Positions 17,068 to 25,391 are shown, counted from the first letter of the stretch. The stretch: DNA of 64,000 nt from Bradyrhizobium sp. BRP22 (GCF_020194175.1 NZ_JADYVX010000027.1:1-64000); one strand, 5' to 3'. Notes: generated from the letters alone by a model not told the origin. A program made the numbers and translations.

Positions 17068-18378
17068 ATGAGATTCCTATACCCAGCGGCGCTGGCAGCC
17101 GCGCTCCTCGTATCTCCCGCGCATGCCGCGACCGAGATCATGTGGTGGCATGCGATGTCGGGAGAGCTTGGCAAGCAGGTCGAGAAGCTCGCCGCCGATT
17201 TCAATGCGTCGCAGTCCGAATACCGGATTGTGCCGAGCTACAAGGGCAACTACACCGAGACGGTCACGGCCGCGATCTTCGCGTTCCGCTCACGCAGTCA
17301 GCCCGCCATCGTCCAGGTCAATGAGATCGCCACCGCCACCATGATGGCGGCACGCGGCGCGATCTATCCCGTGTTCGAGCTGATGCGCGATCAGTCCGAG
17401 CCGTTCCTGCCGTCGGCCTACCTGCCGACCGTGACCAGTTACTATGCCGATGCCACCGGTAATCTGCTGTCGTTTCCCTTCAACTCCTCGACGCCGATCC
17501 TGTACTACAACAAGGATCTGTTTCGCGCCGCCGGCCTCGACCCGGAGGTCGCGCCCAAGACCTGGCCCGAACTCGGCGCGGCGGCGAAGCGGCTGCGCGC
17601 GGCGGGCGCTGCTTGCGGATTCACCACGTCCTGGCCGTCCTGGATCAACGTCGAGAATTTCTCCGCCTTTCACAATCTGCCGATCGCGACCAGGACCAAC
17701 GGCTTTGGCGGGCTCGACGCGGAGCTGATCTTCAACAATCCGCTGATGGTGAGGCACGTCGGCCAGCTCGTCGAATGGCAAGCCACCAAGGTGTTCGACT
17801 ATAGCGGCCGTGGGCAGGCGGCCGAGCCGCGTTTCCAGAAGGGCGAATGCGCCATTTTCATCGGCTCCTCCGCCACCAGCGCCGATATCAAGGCCAACTC
17901 GAAATTCGAGGTCGGCTACGGCATGCTGCCTTATTGGCCGGATGTTGCCGGCGCGGCGCAGAACAGCATCATCGGCGGCGCCACGCTATGGGTGCTGCGC
18001 GATCGCTCGCGGGCGGAATATGCCGGCGTTGCGAAGTTCTTCTCCTATTTGTCGAAGCCGGATGTCCAGGCTGCCTGGCACCAGGCGACCGGCTATCTGC
18101 CGATCACCCGCGCCGCTTATGAGCTGACCCGCGCGCAGGGTTTCTACGACCGCAATCCCGGCGCGGCGATCGGGATCGAGCAACTGACCCTGAAACCGCC
18201 GACCGAGAACTCCAAAGGTGTCCGGCTCGGGTCGTTCGTGCTGATCCGGGACGTGATCGACGACGAGCTCGAACAGGCGTTCTCCGGCAAACGATCAGCG
18301 CAGGCGGCACTCGATCTGGCCGTCGAACGCGGCAACCGGCTGTTGCGCCAGTTCGAGCGCGCCAATCCGGACCAGTAG
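17068..18378 (+). CDS. ugpB: Glycerol-3-phosphate-type ABC binding protein (UgpB-like), orphan
   Basis: A 436-residue periplasmic binding protein with a signal peptide at residues 1-18 (VSPAHA). Across its length it matches UgpB landmarks: EIMWWHAMSGELGKQVEKLA, VPSYKGNYTETV, PAIVQVNEIATATMMA, FPFNSSTPILYYNKD, ASWPS-type GFTTSWPSWINVENFSA, and the C-terminal AVERGNRLLRQFE. E. coli UgpB binds sn-glycerol-3-phosphate and glycerophosphodiesters. No ugpA, ugpE or ugpC lies nearby, so it uses a distant permease or serves sensing. It is divergent from the TRAP binding protein-kinase operon across about 208 bp. A GTG at 17056 with AGGA upstream is an alternative start. Confidence 0.9.
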   Translation: MRFLYPAALAAALLVSPAHAATEIMWWHAMSGELGKQVEKLAADFNASQSEYRIVPSYKGNYTETVTAAIFAFRSRSQPAIVQVNEIATATMMAARGAIYPVFELMRDQSEPFLPSAYLPTVTSYYADATGNLLSFPFNSSTPILYYNKDLFRAAGLDPEVAPKTWPELGAAAKRLRAAGAACGFTTSWPSWINVENFSAFHNLPIATRTNGFGGLDAELIFNNPLMVRHVGQLVEWQATKVFDYSGRGQAAEPRFQKGECAIFIGSSATSADIKANSKFEVGYGMLPYWPDVAGAAQNSIIGGATLWVLRDRSRAEYAGVAKFFSYLSKPDVQAAWHQATGYLPITRAAYELTRAQGFYDRNPGAAIGIEQLTLKPPTENSKGVRLGSFVLIRDVIDDELEQAFSGKRSAQAALDLAVERGNRLLRQFERANPDQ

Positions 18379-18392
18379 GGCCTCTTGACTCT

Positions 18393-18495
18393 GTCATTCC
18401 GGGGCGATGCGAAGCTTCGAACCCGGAATCTCGAGATTCCCCGATGCGCAATTGCGCATCTGAGGTCTGGTGCTAACGCACCATCCCGGAATGAC
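18393..18495. repeat. Dispersed palindromic repeat, GTCATTCCGG type (long form)
   Basis: Begins GTCATTCCGGGGCG and ends CATCCCGGAATGAC, with inner pairs around GGAATCTCGAGATTCC and GATGCGCAATTGCGCATC. It fills the gap between ugpB and the phosphotransferase gene. A short relative is at 28125-28164. A hairpin of this size right after the ugpB stop could end the transcript. Confidence 0.75.
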
Positions 18496-18545
18496 GCGGT
18501 CCAAACGCTCGCCTGCTTTGGTGCCGATGACGCGGGGTGCAAGTC

Positions 18546-19499
18546 ATGATCGCATCACTACCCATCTTCACCGACTACGAAGCCTTCCGTCCCTGGCGGG
18601 CCGACCCGTCGCGCTGGCTGCCGGTGGTGATCGATATCGCCGGTGGTCATGGTCTGGCATGCGCGGCGCCGCAAGTCTTCACCACCGGCACCAACCTCGT
18701 CGTCGGGCTTGGTGACGAGCTCATCCTGAAGGTCTTTCCACCGCCGCTGCGCGCGCAGTTCATCTCCGAACGAGGCTCGCTCGCGCAGCTTCGCGGACGG
18801 ATCAAAATCCCGATTCCCGGGATCGTCGCCGAAGGCGAGCGCGATGGGTGGCCTTATCTCATCATCACGCGCCTGCCGGGCGTTCTGGGCGCGGAGGTGT
18901 GGGCCTCGCTACCCGAAGCCGACAAGGAACGCGTGCTTGCCGAGATCGGCGAGACCATTGCCGACGTTCAGCGCGTGCCGCCAGGCCCGCTGCTTGAGAT
19001 CGAGCCGCGCTGGGACGTGTTCATGCGTGGCCAGATCGAAGGCTGCCGCGCCAGACATGAACGGCTGGGCCTCGCGCCAAAATTTCGTGACGGACTGGAC
19101 GATCTCTTGCGCGATGCCGCCGAATTGATCCCGATGCACGCATCGCCGGTGATCCTGACCGGCGAATACATCCCGGAAAATTTCTTGCTGACGCAGCAGG
19201 ACGGCCGCTGGCACGTTGGCGGGCTGATCGATTTCGGCGACGTGCTGACGGGGTGGCGCGACTACGACCTGCTCGGCCCCGGCGCGTTCATGGCCGCAGG
19301 CAGGCCGCGCCGCGTGCTGAGCCTGCTCGAAGGGTTTGGCTATTCCCCGAGCGACATCGATTTCGCGCTGAAGCGGCGGCTGATGGCCTTGATGCTGTTG
19401 CACCGCTCGAGCGACCTGAACCGCCACATCTGCATCGAGGGCTGGCAAGCCAAGACCGACGATCTCCTGCAATTGCAGGAGCTGATCTGGACCACGTAA
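18546..19499 (+). CDS. Aminoglycoside/hygromycin phosphotransferase-like protein with altered catalytic loop
   Basis: A 317-residue protein of the APH/choline-kinase fold. The magnesium-binding motif is intact as LIDFGDVLTGWRDYDLLGPGAF (Asp229 and Asp232). The N-lobe has LILKVFPP with a likely ATP-contacting lysine. The catalytic loop, normally HGDxxxxN, reads TGEYIPEN at residues 205-212: His is Thr and the catalytic Asp is Glu. Closely related hygromycin-kinase-like proteins may share this variant, so activity is uncertain. It stands alone between the ugpB gene and the ABC operon. There is no sign it confers resistance. The ATG at 18546 was chosen over a GTG nine bases upstream. Confidence 0.8.
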   Translation: MIASLPIFTDYEAFRPWRADPSRWLPVVIDIAGGHGLACAAPQVFTTGTNLVVGLGDELILKVFPPPLRAQFISERGSLAQLRGRIKIPIPGIVAEGERDGWPYLIITRLPGVLGAEVWASLPEADKERVLAEIGETIADVQRVPPGPLLEIEPRWDVFMRGQIEGCRARHERLGLAPKFRDGLDDLLRDAAELIPMHASPVILTGEYIPENFLLTQQDGRWHVGGLIDFGDVLTGWRDYDLLGPGAFMAAGRPRRVLSLLEGFGYSPSDIDFALKRRLMALMLLHRSSDLNRHICIEGWQAKTDDLLQLQELIWTT

Positions 19500-19726
19500 A
19501 CGACCGCCCAACAAACGAGCGTCCAAAAATTGACGATTAATCAATAGGCAAATATGCCGATTTGTATGCAATAGCCGCGCTGTCAATCGCCGTCTTCGAG
19601 CGCGGCGTTCTCGATATTTCTCAGCATTATCAGAGTGTTGGAAAGGTGCTAAGGCTTCGTTAAGCCTTGGCACGAACCTTGCGAACCTGTTCCACGCCAT
19701 TTCCCAAGGGCGTTGGAGCATCACCC
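19500..19726 (+). promoter_or_regulatory. Upstream region of the ABC-atz operon
   Basis: A 227-bp gap that is clearly AT-richer than its surroundings. It carries the sigma-54 promoter at 19667-19683. Upstream of it (19540-19600) are runs such as GGCAAATATGCC and ATTTGTATGC that could bind an enhancer protein. A textbook NtrC site was not found. Confidence 0.55.
19667..19683 (+). promoter_or_regulatory. Sigma-54 (RpoN) promoter
   Basis: The string TTGGCACGAACCTTGCG gives an exact -24 element (TTGGCACG), 4-bp spacing, and a -12 element TTGC. The core GG and GC are 12 bp apart within the consensus TGGCACG-N4-TTGCW; only the final W is G here. It points toward the binding-protein gene and ends 43 bp before its ATG. 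RpoN promoters need an activator such as NtrC, which fits nitrogen-source control of the operon. Confidence 0.8.
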
Positions 19727-21346
19727 ATGAAACGTCGCGATTTCCTGAAATCCGTATCCGGATTAGCTGCGGGCGCGATGGTGCCTGCACCGGCGATCTG
19801 GTCGCCGGCCAAGGCCGATGCGCGTTCAGAGACGCTTTTGATCGTCTCGGAGGGCGGCCCGAACAATCTCGACATCCATGGCGTCGGCACCAATGTGCCC
19901 GGCTATGAAGTGTCCTGGAATTGCTACGATCGCCTGATCACCCACGAGATGAAGAGCGGCCCGGGCGGCGTGCCCTATTACAACCGCGACAAGTTCAAGG
20001 GCGAACTCGCCGACGACATGAATGTCGGCGACATGTCCGTCACCTTCAAGCTGAAGAAGAGCGCCAAATTCCACGACGGCACGCAGGTGACGGCGAAGGA
20101 CGTCAAATGGTCGCTCGATCGCGCGGTCAGTGTCGGCGGCTTCCCGACCTTCCAGATGAGCGCCGGCTCGCTGACCAAGCCCGAGCAGTTCGTCATCGTC
20201 GACGACTCCACGGTGCGGGTCGACTTCGCCACCAGGGACCGGCTGACGATTCCCGATCTCGCCGTGATCGTGCCCTGCGTCGTCAATTCGGAACTGGTGA
20301 AGAAGAACGCGTCCGAGAAAGATCCCTGGGGCCTCGAATACACCAAGCAGCAGACCGCGGGCTCCGGCGCCTACAAGGTGACGAAGTGGACCGCCGGCAC
20401 CGAAGTGATCATGGAGCGCAACGACGCCTGGGTCGGCGGACCCATGCCGAAGATCAAGCGCGTGATCTGGCGCATGGTGCCGCAGGCCGGCAATCGCCGC
20501 GCGCTGCTCGAGCGTGGCGACGCCGACATCTCCTACGAGCTGCCGTTCAAGGATTTCCAGGAGATGAAGGCGAACGGCAAGCTCGACGTGGTGTCGCTGC
20601 CATTCTCCAATGGCATTCAGTATATCGGAATGAACGTGACCAGGCCGCCGTTCGATAATCTTAAGGTGCGGCAGGCGGTGGCTTATGCAATCCCGTATCA
20701 GAAGATCATCGACGCGGTGCTGTTCGGTCTCGCCAACCCGATGTTCGGCGCGGCGAAGGACAAGCCGACCGAAGTCGCCTGGCCGCAACCGCACAAATAT
20801 TACACCGACATCGAGAAGGCCAAGGCGCTGATGGCGGAGGCCGGCTATCCGAACGGCCTTGAGACCACGATCTCTTTCGATCTCAATTTCGCCGGAGTCA
20901 ACGAGCCGCTCTGCGTGCTGGTGCAGGAGAGCCTGGCGCAGATCGGCATCAAGGCCACGATCAACAAGGTGCCCGGCGCCAACTGGCGCACCGAATTGAC
21001 CAAGAAGGAAATGCCGCTATTCACCAACGTGTTCTCGGGCTGGCTCGATTACCCGGAATACTTCTTCTACTGGTGCTATCACGGCAACAATTCCATCTTC
21101 AACACGATGAGCTACAAGTCGCCGGAGATGGACAAGTTCATCGACGGCGCGCGCAAGGCCGCCGCCTTCGGCGACAAGGCCGCCTATGACGCCGACGTCA
21201 AGAGCTTCGTCGATCTCGCCTTCACCGACATTCCGCGCATTCCGCTGTATCAGCCCTTCGTCAACGTGGCGATGCAGAAGAACGTCTCCGGTTATCAGTA
21301 CTGGTTCCATCGCCGCCTCGACTATCGCGCGATGACGAAGGGGTAG
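19727..21346 (+). CDS. ABC transporter substrate-binding protein, dipeptide/oligopeptide family (Tat signal)
   Basis: A 539-residue SBP_bac_5 family protein. The N-terminus MKRRDFLKSVSG is a Tat signal (RRDFLK) followed by a hydrophobic stretch and PAKADA, so it is exported folded. Internal landmarks are GTNVPGYEVSWNCYDRLI, FKLKKSAKFHDGTQVTAKDVKWSLDR and GSGAYKVTKWTAG. The family binds peptides, opines, nickel and varied small nitrogen compounds. It heads a transporter operon that runs into atz-type amidase genes, so the ligand is probably a urea-like or N-carboxylated nitrogen compound; this is inference. GGAG lies 9 bp before the ATG at 19727, and the sigma-54 promoter lies just upstream. 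Confidence 0.92.
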   Translation: MKRRDFLKSVSGLAAGAMVPAPAIWSPAKADARSETLLIVSEGGPNNLDIHGVGTNVPGYEVSWNCYDRLITHEMKSGPGGVPYYNRDKFKGELADDMNVGDMSVTFKLKKSAKFHDGTQVTAKDVKWSLDRAVSVGGFPTFQMSAGSLTKPEQFVIVDDSTVRVDFATRDRLTIPDLAVIVPCVVNSELVKKNASEKDPWGLEYTKQQTAGSGAYKVTKWTAGTEVIMERNDAWVGGPMPKIKRVIWRMVPQAGNRRALLERGDADISYELPFKDFQEMKANGKLDVVSLPFSNGIQYIGMNVTRPPFDNLKVRQAVAYAIPYQKIIDAVLFGLANPMFGAAKDKPTEVAWPQPHKYYTDIEKAKALMAEAGYPNGLETTISFDLNFAGVNEPLCVLVQESLAQIGIKATINKVPGANWRTELTKKEMPLFTNVFSGWLDYPEYFFYWCYHGNNSIFNTMSYKSPEMDKFIDGARKAAAFGDKAAYDADVKSFVDLAFTDIPRIPLYQPFVNVAMQKNVSGYQYWFHRRLDYRAMTKG

Positions 21347-21368
21347 TGAAGGAGCAGCGGAGGGCGCG

Positions 21369-22382
21369 ATGCTGACCATGATTGGCAAGCGGCTGATGTT
21401 CGCGATCCCGAGCCTGATCGGGGTCGTCATCGTCACCTTCCTGTTGACGCGCGCGCTGCCGGGCGATCCGGCGGCCTATTTCGCCGGGCCCGCCGCGACC
21501 AAAGAGGCGATCGAGCAGATCCGCAAGAAGCTCGGCTTCGACCGGCCGCTGATCGAGCAGTTCTTCCGCTACGCCAATGATCTTGCCCATGGCGATTTCG
21601 GCACCTCGCTCACGACCGGCCAGCCGGTCGCGACCGAATTGCGCAATCGCCTGCCGGCTTCCGCCGAATTGACGCTGCTCGGCCTGTTCGTGTCGGTCAT
21701 GATTGCAATCCCGCTCGGCGTGCTCGCGGCGACACGGCCCGGCTCGTGGATCGACCATCTCTGTCGCGTCACGACAACCGCAGGCGTCTCGCTGCCGGTG
21801 TTCTTCACCGGGCTCGTGCTGGTCTACGTGTTCTATTTCCGGCTTGGCTGGTCGCCGGCGCCGCTCGGGCGTCTCGATGTATTCTACAGTGCGCCGCCGA
21901 CGGTGACCGGCTTCTATCTGATCGACACCCTCATCGCGCGTGATTTCGAGGCGTTCCGTTCCGCGCTGAGCCAGCTCATCTTTCCCGCGACGACGCTTGC
22001 GATCTTCTCGCTGGCGCCGATCGCGCGCATGACCCGCGCCTCGATGCTTGCGGTGCTTGCGTCCGACTTCATGCGCACCGCGCGCGCCAGCGGCCTGTCG
22101 CCCGGCACCGTGATCGTCACCTACGCTTTCCGGAATGCGATGCTGCCGGTCGTCACCACGCTCAGCATGGTGTTCTCGTTCCTGTTGGGCGCCAACGTGC
22201 TGGTGGAGAAGGTGTTCGCCTGGCCCGGCATCGGCTCCTACGCGGTGGAAGCGCTGATTTCCTCGGATTTCGCGCCGGTGCAGGGCTTCGTGCTGACCAT
22301 GGCCGTCATGTATGTGCTGCTCAATCTCGTCATCGACATTCTCTACGGCGTCATCGATCCACGCGTACGACTTGAAGGGTGA
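21369..22382 (+). CDS. ABC transporter permease, DppB family
   Basis: A 337-residue inner-membrane permease with six predicted helices. It opens MLTMIGKRLMFAIPSLIGVVIVTFLLTRALPGDPA, the DppB/OppB start. It has the large periplasmic loop (AGPAATKEAIEQIRKKLGFDRPL) and the ATPase-coupling loop near ASDFMRTARASGLSPGTVI. It lies 22 bp after the binding protein and 9 bp before the second permease. It should form the heterodimeric channel with the following DppC-type protein. Confidence 0.93.
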   Translation: MLTMIGKRLMFAIPSLIGVVIVTFLLTRALPGDPAAYFAGPAATKEAIEQIRKKLGFDRPLIEQFFRYANDLAHGDFGTSLTTGQPVATELRNRLPASAELTLLGLFVSVMIAIPLGVLAATRPGSWIDHLCRVTTTAGVSLPVFFTGLVLVYVFYFRLGWSPAPLGRLDVFYSAPPTVTGFYLIDTLIARDFEAFRSALSQLIFPATTLAIFSLAPIARMTRASMLAVLASDFMRTARASGLSPGTVIVTYAFRNAMLPVVTTLSMVFSFLLGANVLVEKVFAWPGIGSYAVEALISSDFAPVQGFVLTMAVMYVLLNLVIDILYGVIDPRVRLEG

Positions 22383-22391
22383 GGGTGAAGC

Positions 22392-23291
22392 ATGAGCACC
22401 GTTGCGCCTGTCGTTGAACCCGTCGGTCCGGGGCGGACCTCGGGATTGTCAGCCGTCTTCGAGCACACGCGCTACGTGCTCGGCGAGAACAAGGTCACCG
22501 GCTTCGCCTTTGCGCTGCTGATCCTGATCCTGTTCGCGGCGCTGTTCGGTCCTTACGTCGTTCCATACGACCCGCTTGCGAGCGATACGGCTGCGGCATT
22601 GAAGCCGCCCTCGGCGTCGCATTGGTTCGGGACGGACCAACTCGGCCGCGATATCTTCAGCCGCGTCATTGTGGCGACGCGGCTTGATACCTTCATCGCG
22701 GTCGCCTCGGTGGCGCTGGTGTTCCTGATGGGCGGGCTCGCCGGCATCGCCGCCGGCTATTTCGGCGGCTGGACCGACCGCATCGTCGGCCGCATCGCCG
22801 ACACCATCATGGCATTCCCGCTGTTCGTGCTGGCGATGGGCATCGTCGCAGCCCTCGGCAACACCGTGCAGAATATCATCATCGCCACCGCGATCGTGAA
22901 CTTCCCGCTCTATGCCCGTGTCGCCCGTGCGGAGGCCAATGTCCGTCGCAACGCCGGCTTCGTCCAGGCGGCGCGGCTCTCCGGCAATGGCGAATACCGC
23001 ATCCTGCTGGTGCACATCCTGCCCAACATCATGCCGATCATGATCGTGCAGATGTCGCTGACCATGGGCTATGCGATCCTGAACGCCGCCGGCCTTTCCT
23101 TCATCGGCCTCGGTGTTCGTCCGCCGACGGCCGAATGGGGCATCATGGTCGCCGAAGGCGCGGGCTTCATGGTCTCAGGCGAATGGTGGATCGCGCTGTT
23201 CCCCGGCCTCGCTTTGATGATCGCGGTGTTCTGCTTCAACCTGCTCGGCGACGGCCTGCGCGACATCGTCGATCCGCAGCGGAGGACGTAA
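22392..23291 (+). CDS. ABC transporter permease, DppC family
   Basis: A 299-residue permease with five to six helices. An N-terminal cytoplasmic tail is followed by HWFGTDQLGRDIFSRVIVATR, the signature of DppC/OppC proteins. The coupling loop EANVRRNAGFVQAARLSGNGEYRI and C-terminal LNLLGDGLRDIVDPQ are typical. It partners the DppB-type permease. A repeat-rich 200-bp gap separates it from the fused ATPase gene, but direction and family indicate one transport operon. Confidence 0.93.
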   Translation: MSTVAPVVEPVGPGRTSGLSAVFEHTRYVLGENKVTGFAFALLILILFAALFGPYVVPYDPLASDTAAALKPPSASHWFGTDQLGRDIFSRVIVATRLDTFIAVASVALVFLMGGLAGIAAGYFGGWTDRIVGRIADTIMAFPLFVLAMGIVAALGNTVQNIIIATAIVNFPLYARVARAEANVRRNAGFVQAARLSGNGEYRILLVHILPNIMPIMIVQMSLTMGYAILNAAGLSFIGLGVRPPTAEWGIMVAEGAGFMVSGEWWIALFPGLALMIAVFCFNLLGDGLRDIVDPQRRT

Positions 23292-23315
23292 CCGGTGTTT
23301 GCCTCTAACGCACGA

Positions 23316-23487
23316 TGCTCATTCGCTCACCTCGCCCCGCTTGCGGCGAGAGGTCGGATTCGCGCGTCAGCGCGGATCCGGGTGAGGGGGGGCCTCCCCG
23401 AGTCCAACTGCCAATCGAATGTCCGGATAGAGGCCCCTCACCCCAACCCTCTCCCCGTAAGAACGGGGAGAGGGGGCGCACCGGGCG
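23316..23487. repeat. Repeat-rich spacer between the DppC-type permease and ATPase genes
   Basis: Two palindromic units lie in the gap. The first is CTCGCCCCGCTTGCGGCGAG with GGTCGGATTCGCG...GCGGATCCGGGTGAGG. The second is CCTCACCCCAACCCTCTCCCC with GGGGAGAGGG around GTAAGAAC. Both resemble dispersed intergenic repeats of alphaproteobacteria. They sit inside the operon and could lower expression of the ATPase relative to the permeases. Confidence 0.65.
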
Positions 23488-23500
23488 AGTGGAGAGAGCC

Positions 23501-25270
23501 ATGACCGCGCAGCCATTGCTTGACGTCACGGACCTCACCGTCGAATTCACGACGCGGCGTGGCGTCGTCAAGGCGGTGCAGCATGTCAGTATGTCGGTGG
23601 CAAAGGGCGAGACTGTCGGTATCGTCGGCGAATCCGGATCGGGCAAGTCGGTGACATCGTATGCGGTGATGCGCATCCTCGATCGTGCCGGCAAGATCGC
23701 CGAGGGCTCGGTGATGTTTTCCGGCATCGACGTGAAGGCCGCGAGCGAGGACCAGATGCGCGACCTGCGCGGCCGCGAAGTCTCGATGATCTTCCAGAAC
23801 CCGCGCGCGGCGCTCAATCCGATCCGCAAAGTCGGCGACCAGATCGAGGATGTTCTGCGTCAGCACGTCCAGCAATCGACGGTGGCCGATCGCGGTGAGA
23901 AGGCGATCGAGGCGCTGGAGCAGGTCAAGATCGCTCGCCCGCGCGAACGCTATCACGCCTATCCCTTCGAACTCTCCGGCGGCATGTGCCAGCGCGTGGT
24001 GATCGCGCTCGCGCTCGCCTGCAATCCGCAGCTTCTGATCGCGGACGAGCCGACGACGGGCCTCGACGTCACCACGCAGAAGGCGGTGATGGACCTGATC
24101 GTCGAATTGACAAGACGGCGGTCGATGTCGACCATCCTGATCACGCATGATCTTGGCCTCGCCGCCGCCTATTGCGACCGTGTCGTGGTCATGGAAAAGG
24201 GCCGCGTAGTCGAGACCGCGAAGTCGGCCGATATTTTCGCGAGGCCCGAACATCCCTATACCAAGAAGCTGATGCGCGCGACGCCGCGGATCGGCGTGTC
24301 GTTGCGCGATCTGCTGCCGGAGGATGATGCGAACCCCGTCATCGCCGGGCCTGACCCGGCCATCCATCAATCTTCGAAAGACGCTTCTGTATGGATGGAC
24401 CCCCGGGTCAAGCCCGGGGGTGACGAGAGGGAAAAGCCGCTCCTCCTCGTCGAAAAGCTCGTCAAGGAATACCCGCGCCAGGGCGCCAGCGCAGTGCTGT
24501 CAAAACTGTTCGGCCGCAAGCCGCCGGTGGAGCAGGAGGTGTTCCGCGCCGTTGACGGCATCAGCTTCCATGTCGGCCATGGCGAGAGCGTCGGCCTGGT
24601 CGGCGAATCCGGCTGCGGCAAATCGACGACGTCGATGATGGTGATGCGGCTGCTGGAGCAGACCTCCGGCCGCATCGCCTTCGACGGCGAAGAGATCGGC
24701 GAGATCAAGCCGCAGTCGTTTGCGCGACTGCCGCTGCGCAGCCGGATCCAGATGGTGTTCCAGGATCCGACCGACAGCCTCAATCCGCGCTTCACCGCCG
24801 TGCGCGCGATTGCCGACCCGCTGCTGCAGCTCGGCGACATCAGGGGACGCGATGCGCTGCGTGCACGATGCGAGGAACTCGCCACGCTGGTCGGCCTGCC
24901 GGTCAATCTGCTCGACCGTTTTCCGCATCAATTGTCCGGCGGGCAGAAGGCGCGCGTCGGTATCGCGCGGGCGATCGCGCTGCATCCGAAGCTCGTTATC
25001 CTCGACGAGCCGACCGCGGCGCTCGACGTCTCCGTGCAGGCGGTGGTGCTGAACCTGTTGCAGGACCTCAAGCAGTCGATGGGGATGAGTTATCTGTTCG
25101 TGTCGCATGATCTCAACGTCGTGCGTCTGTTGTGCGACCGCGTCATCGTGATGCGCAGCGGAAAGATCGTCGAACAGGGCACGTCGGAAAAGGTCTTGGG
25201 CGATCCGCAGGATGCCTATACAAAGGAGCTGCTGACGGCGATCCCGCATCCGCCGTTGCCTGTTCATTGA
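23501..25270 (+). CDS. Fused double ABC ATPase (DppD-DppF type) carrying an in-frame repeat in its linker
   Basis: A 589-residue protein with two complete nucleotide-binding domains. Domain 1 (residues 5-265) has Walker A GESGSGKS, signature LSGGMCQRV and Walker B LLIADEPTTGLD. Domain 2 (about 315-585) has GESGCGKST, LSGGQKARV and LVILDEPTAALD. Each is followed by the oligopeptide-transporter C-terminal extension (HPYTKKLM, DAYTKELL). Residues 280-308 in the linker derive from a palindromic repeat (24338-24424). The start ATG at 23501 is preceded by GGAGAG. It energises the adjacent permeases. DppD/DppF fusions are common in alphaproteobacteria. Confidence 0.93.
   Translation: MTAQPLLDVTDLTVEFTTRRGVVKAVQHVSMSVAKGETVGIVGESGSGKSVTSYAVMRILDRAGKIAEGSVMFSGIDVKAASEDQMRDLRGREVSMIFQNPRAALNPIRKVGDQIEDVLRQHVQQSTVADRGEKAIEALEQVKIARPRERYHAYPFELSGGMCQRVVIALALACNPQLLIADEPTTGLDVTTQKAVMDLIVELTRRRSMSTILITHDLGLAAAYCDRVVVMEKGRVVETAKSADIFARPEHPYTKKLMRATPRIGVSLRDLLPEDDANPVIAGPDPAIHQSSKDASVWMDPRVKPGGDEREKPLLLVEKLVKEYPRQGASAVLSKLFGRKPPVEQEVFRAVDGISFHVGHGESVGLVGESGCGKSTTSMMVMRLLEQTSGRIAFDGEEIGEIKPQSFARLPLRSRIQMVFQDPTDSLNPRFTAVRAIADPLLQLGDIRGRDALRARCEELATLVGLPVNLLDRFPHQLSGGQKARVGIARAIALHPKLVILDEPTAALDVSVQAVVLNLLQDLKQSMGMSYLFVSHDLNVVRLLCDRVIVMRSGKIVEQGTSEKVLGDPQDAYTKELLTAIPHPPLPVH
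24338..24424. repeat. Protein-coding palindromic repeat inside the ABC ATPase gene
   Basis: An 87-bp element (29 codons, in frame) whose ends are inverted copies of each other: 24338-24359 and 24403-24424 match at 19 of 22 positions. An inner perfect pair is CCATCCAT (24360-24367) and ATGGATGG (24391-24398). It encodes residues 280-308, which include VIAGPDPAIHQ and WMDPRVKPGGD. The same peptide string is familiar from spurious ORFs over intergenic repeats in Bradyrhizobium. It behaves like the Rickettsia palindromic elements that insert in frame in genes. Confidence 0.8.
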
Positions 25271-25334
25271 GCAGTCTCCGGAAAGAAAACAGGCAGGCAG
25301 GCTTTCCAAACGCTCGATAAAACAGATGAGTTGG

Positions 25335-25359
25335 TGATCCGATTCAAGTAATCGGATCA
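25335..25359. promoter_or_regulatory. Perfect inverted repeat before atzG, candidate operator
   Basis: Arms TGATCCGATT (25335-25344) and AATCGGATCA (25350-25359) are exact reverse complements with a 5-bp spacer CAAGT. The site lies 32 bp before the atzG ATG and 65 bp after the ATPase stop. The lack of a T-run and the moderate GC favour a protein-binding site over a terminator. The GntR or MarR regulator of the locus is the obvious candidate, but no experiment or second copy supports this. Confidence 0.5.
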
Positions 25360-25391
25360 TGGTTGGGTTGAGATCGCCGGGTGGGAGCGTC

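Noticed and set aside
23315..23500. Sixty-two-residue N-terminal extension of the fused ABC ATPase
   Set aside because: It translates the palindromic repeats before the gene. The ATG at 23501 has a good ribosome site and starts the conserved domain.
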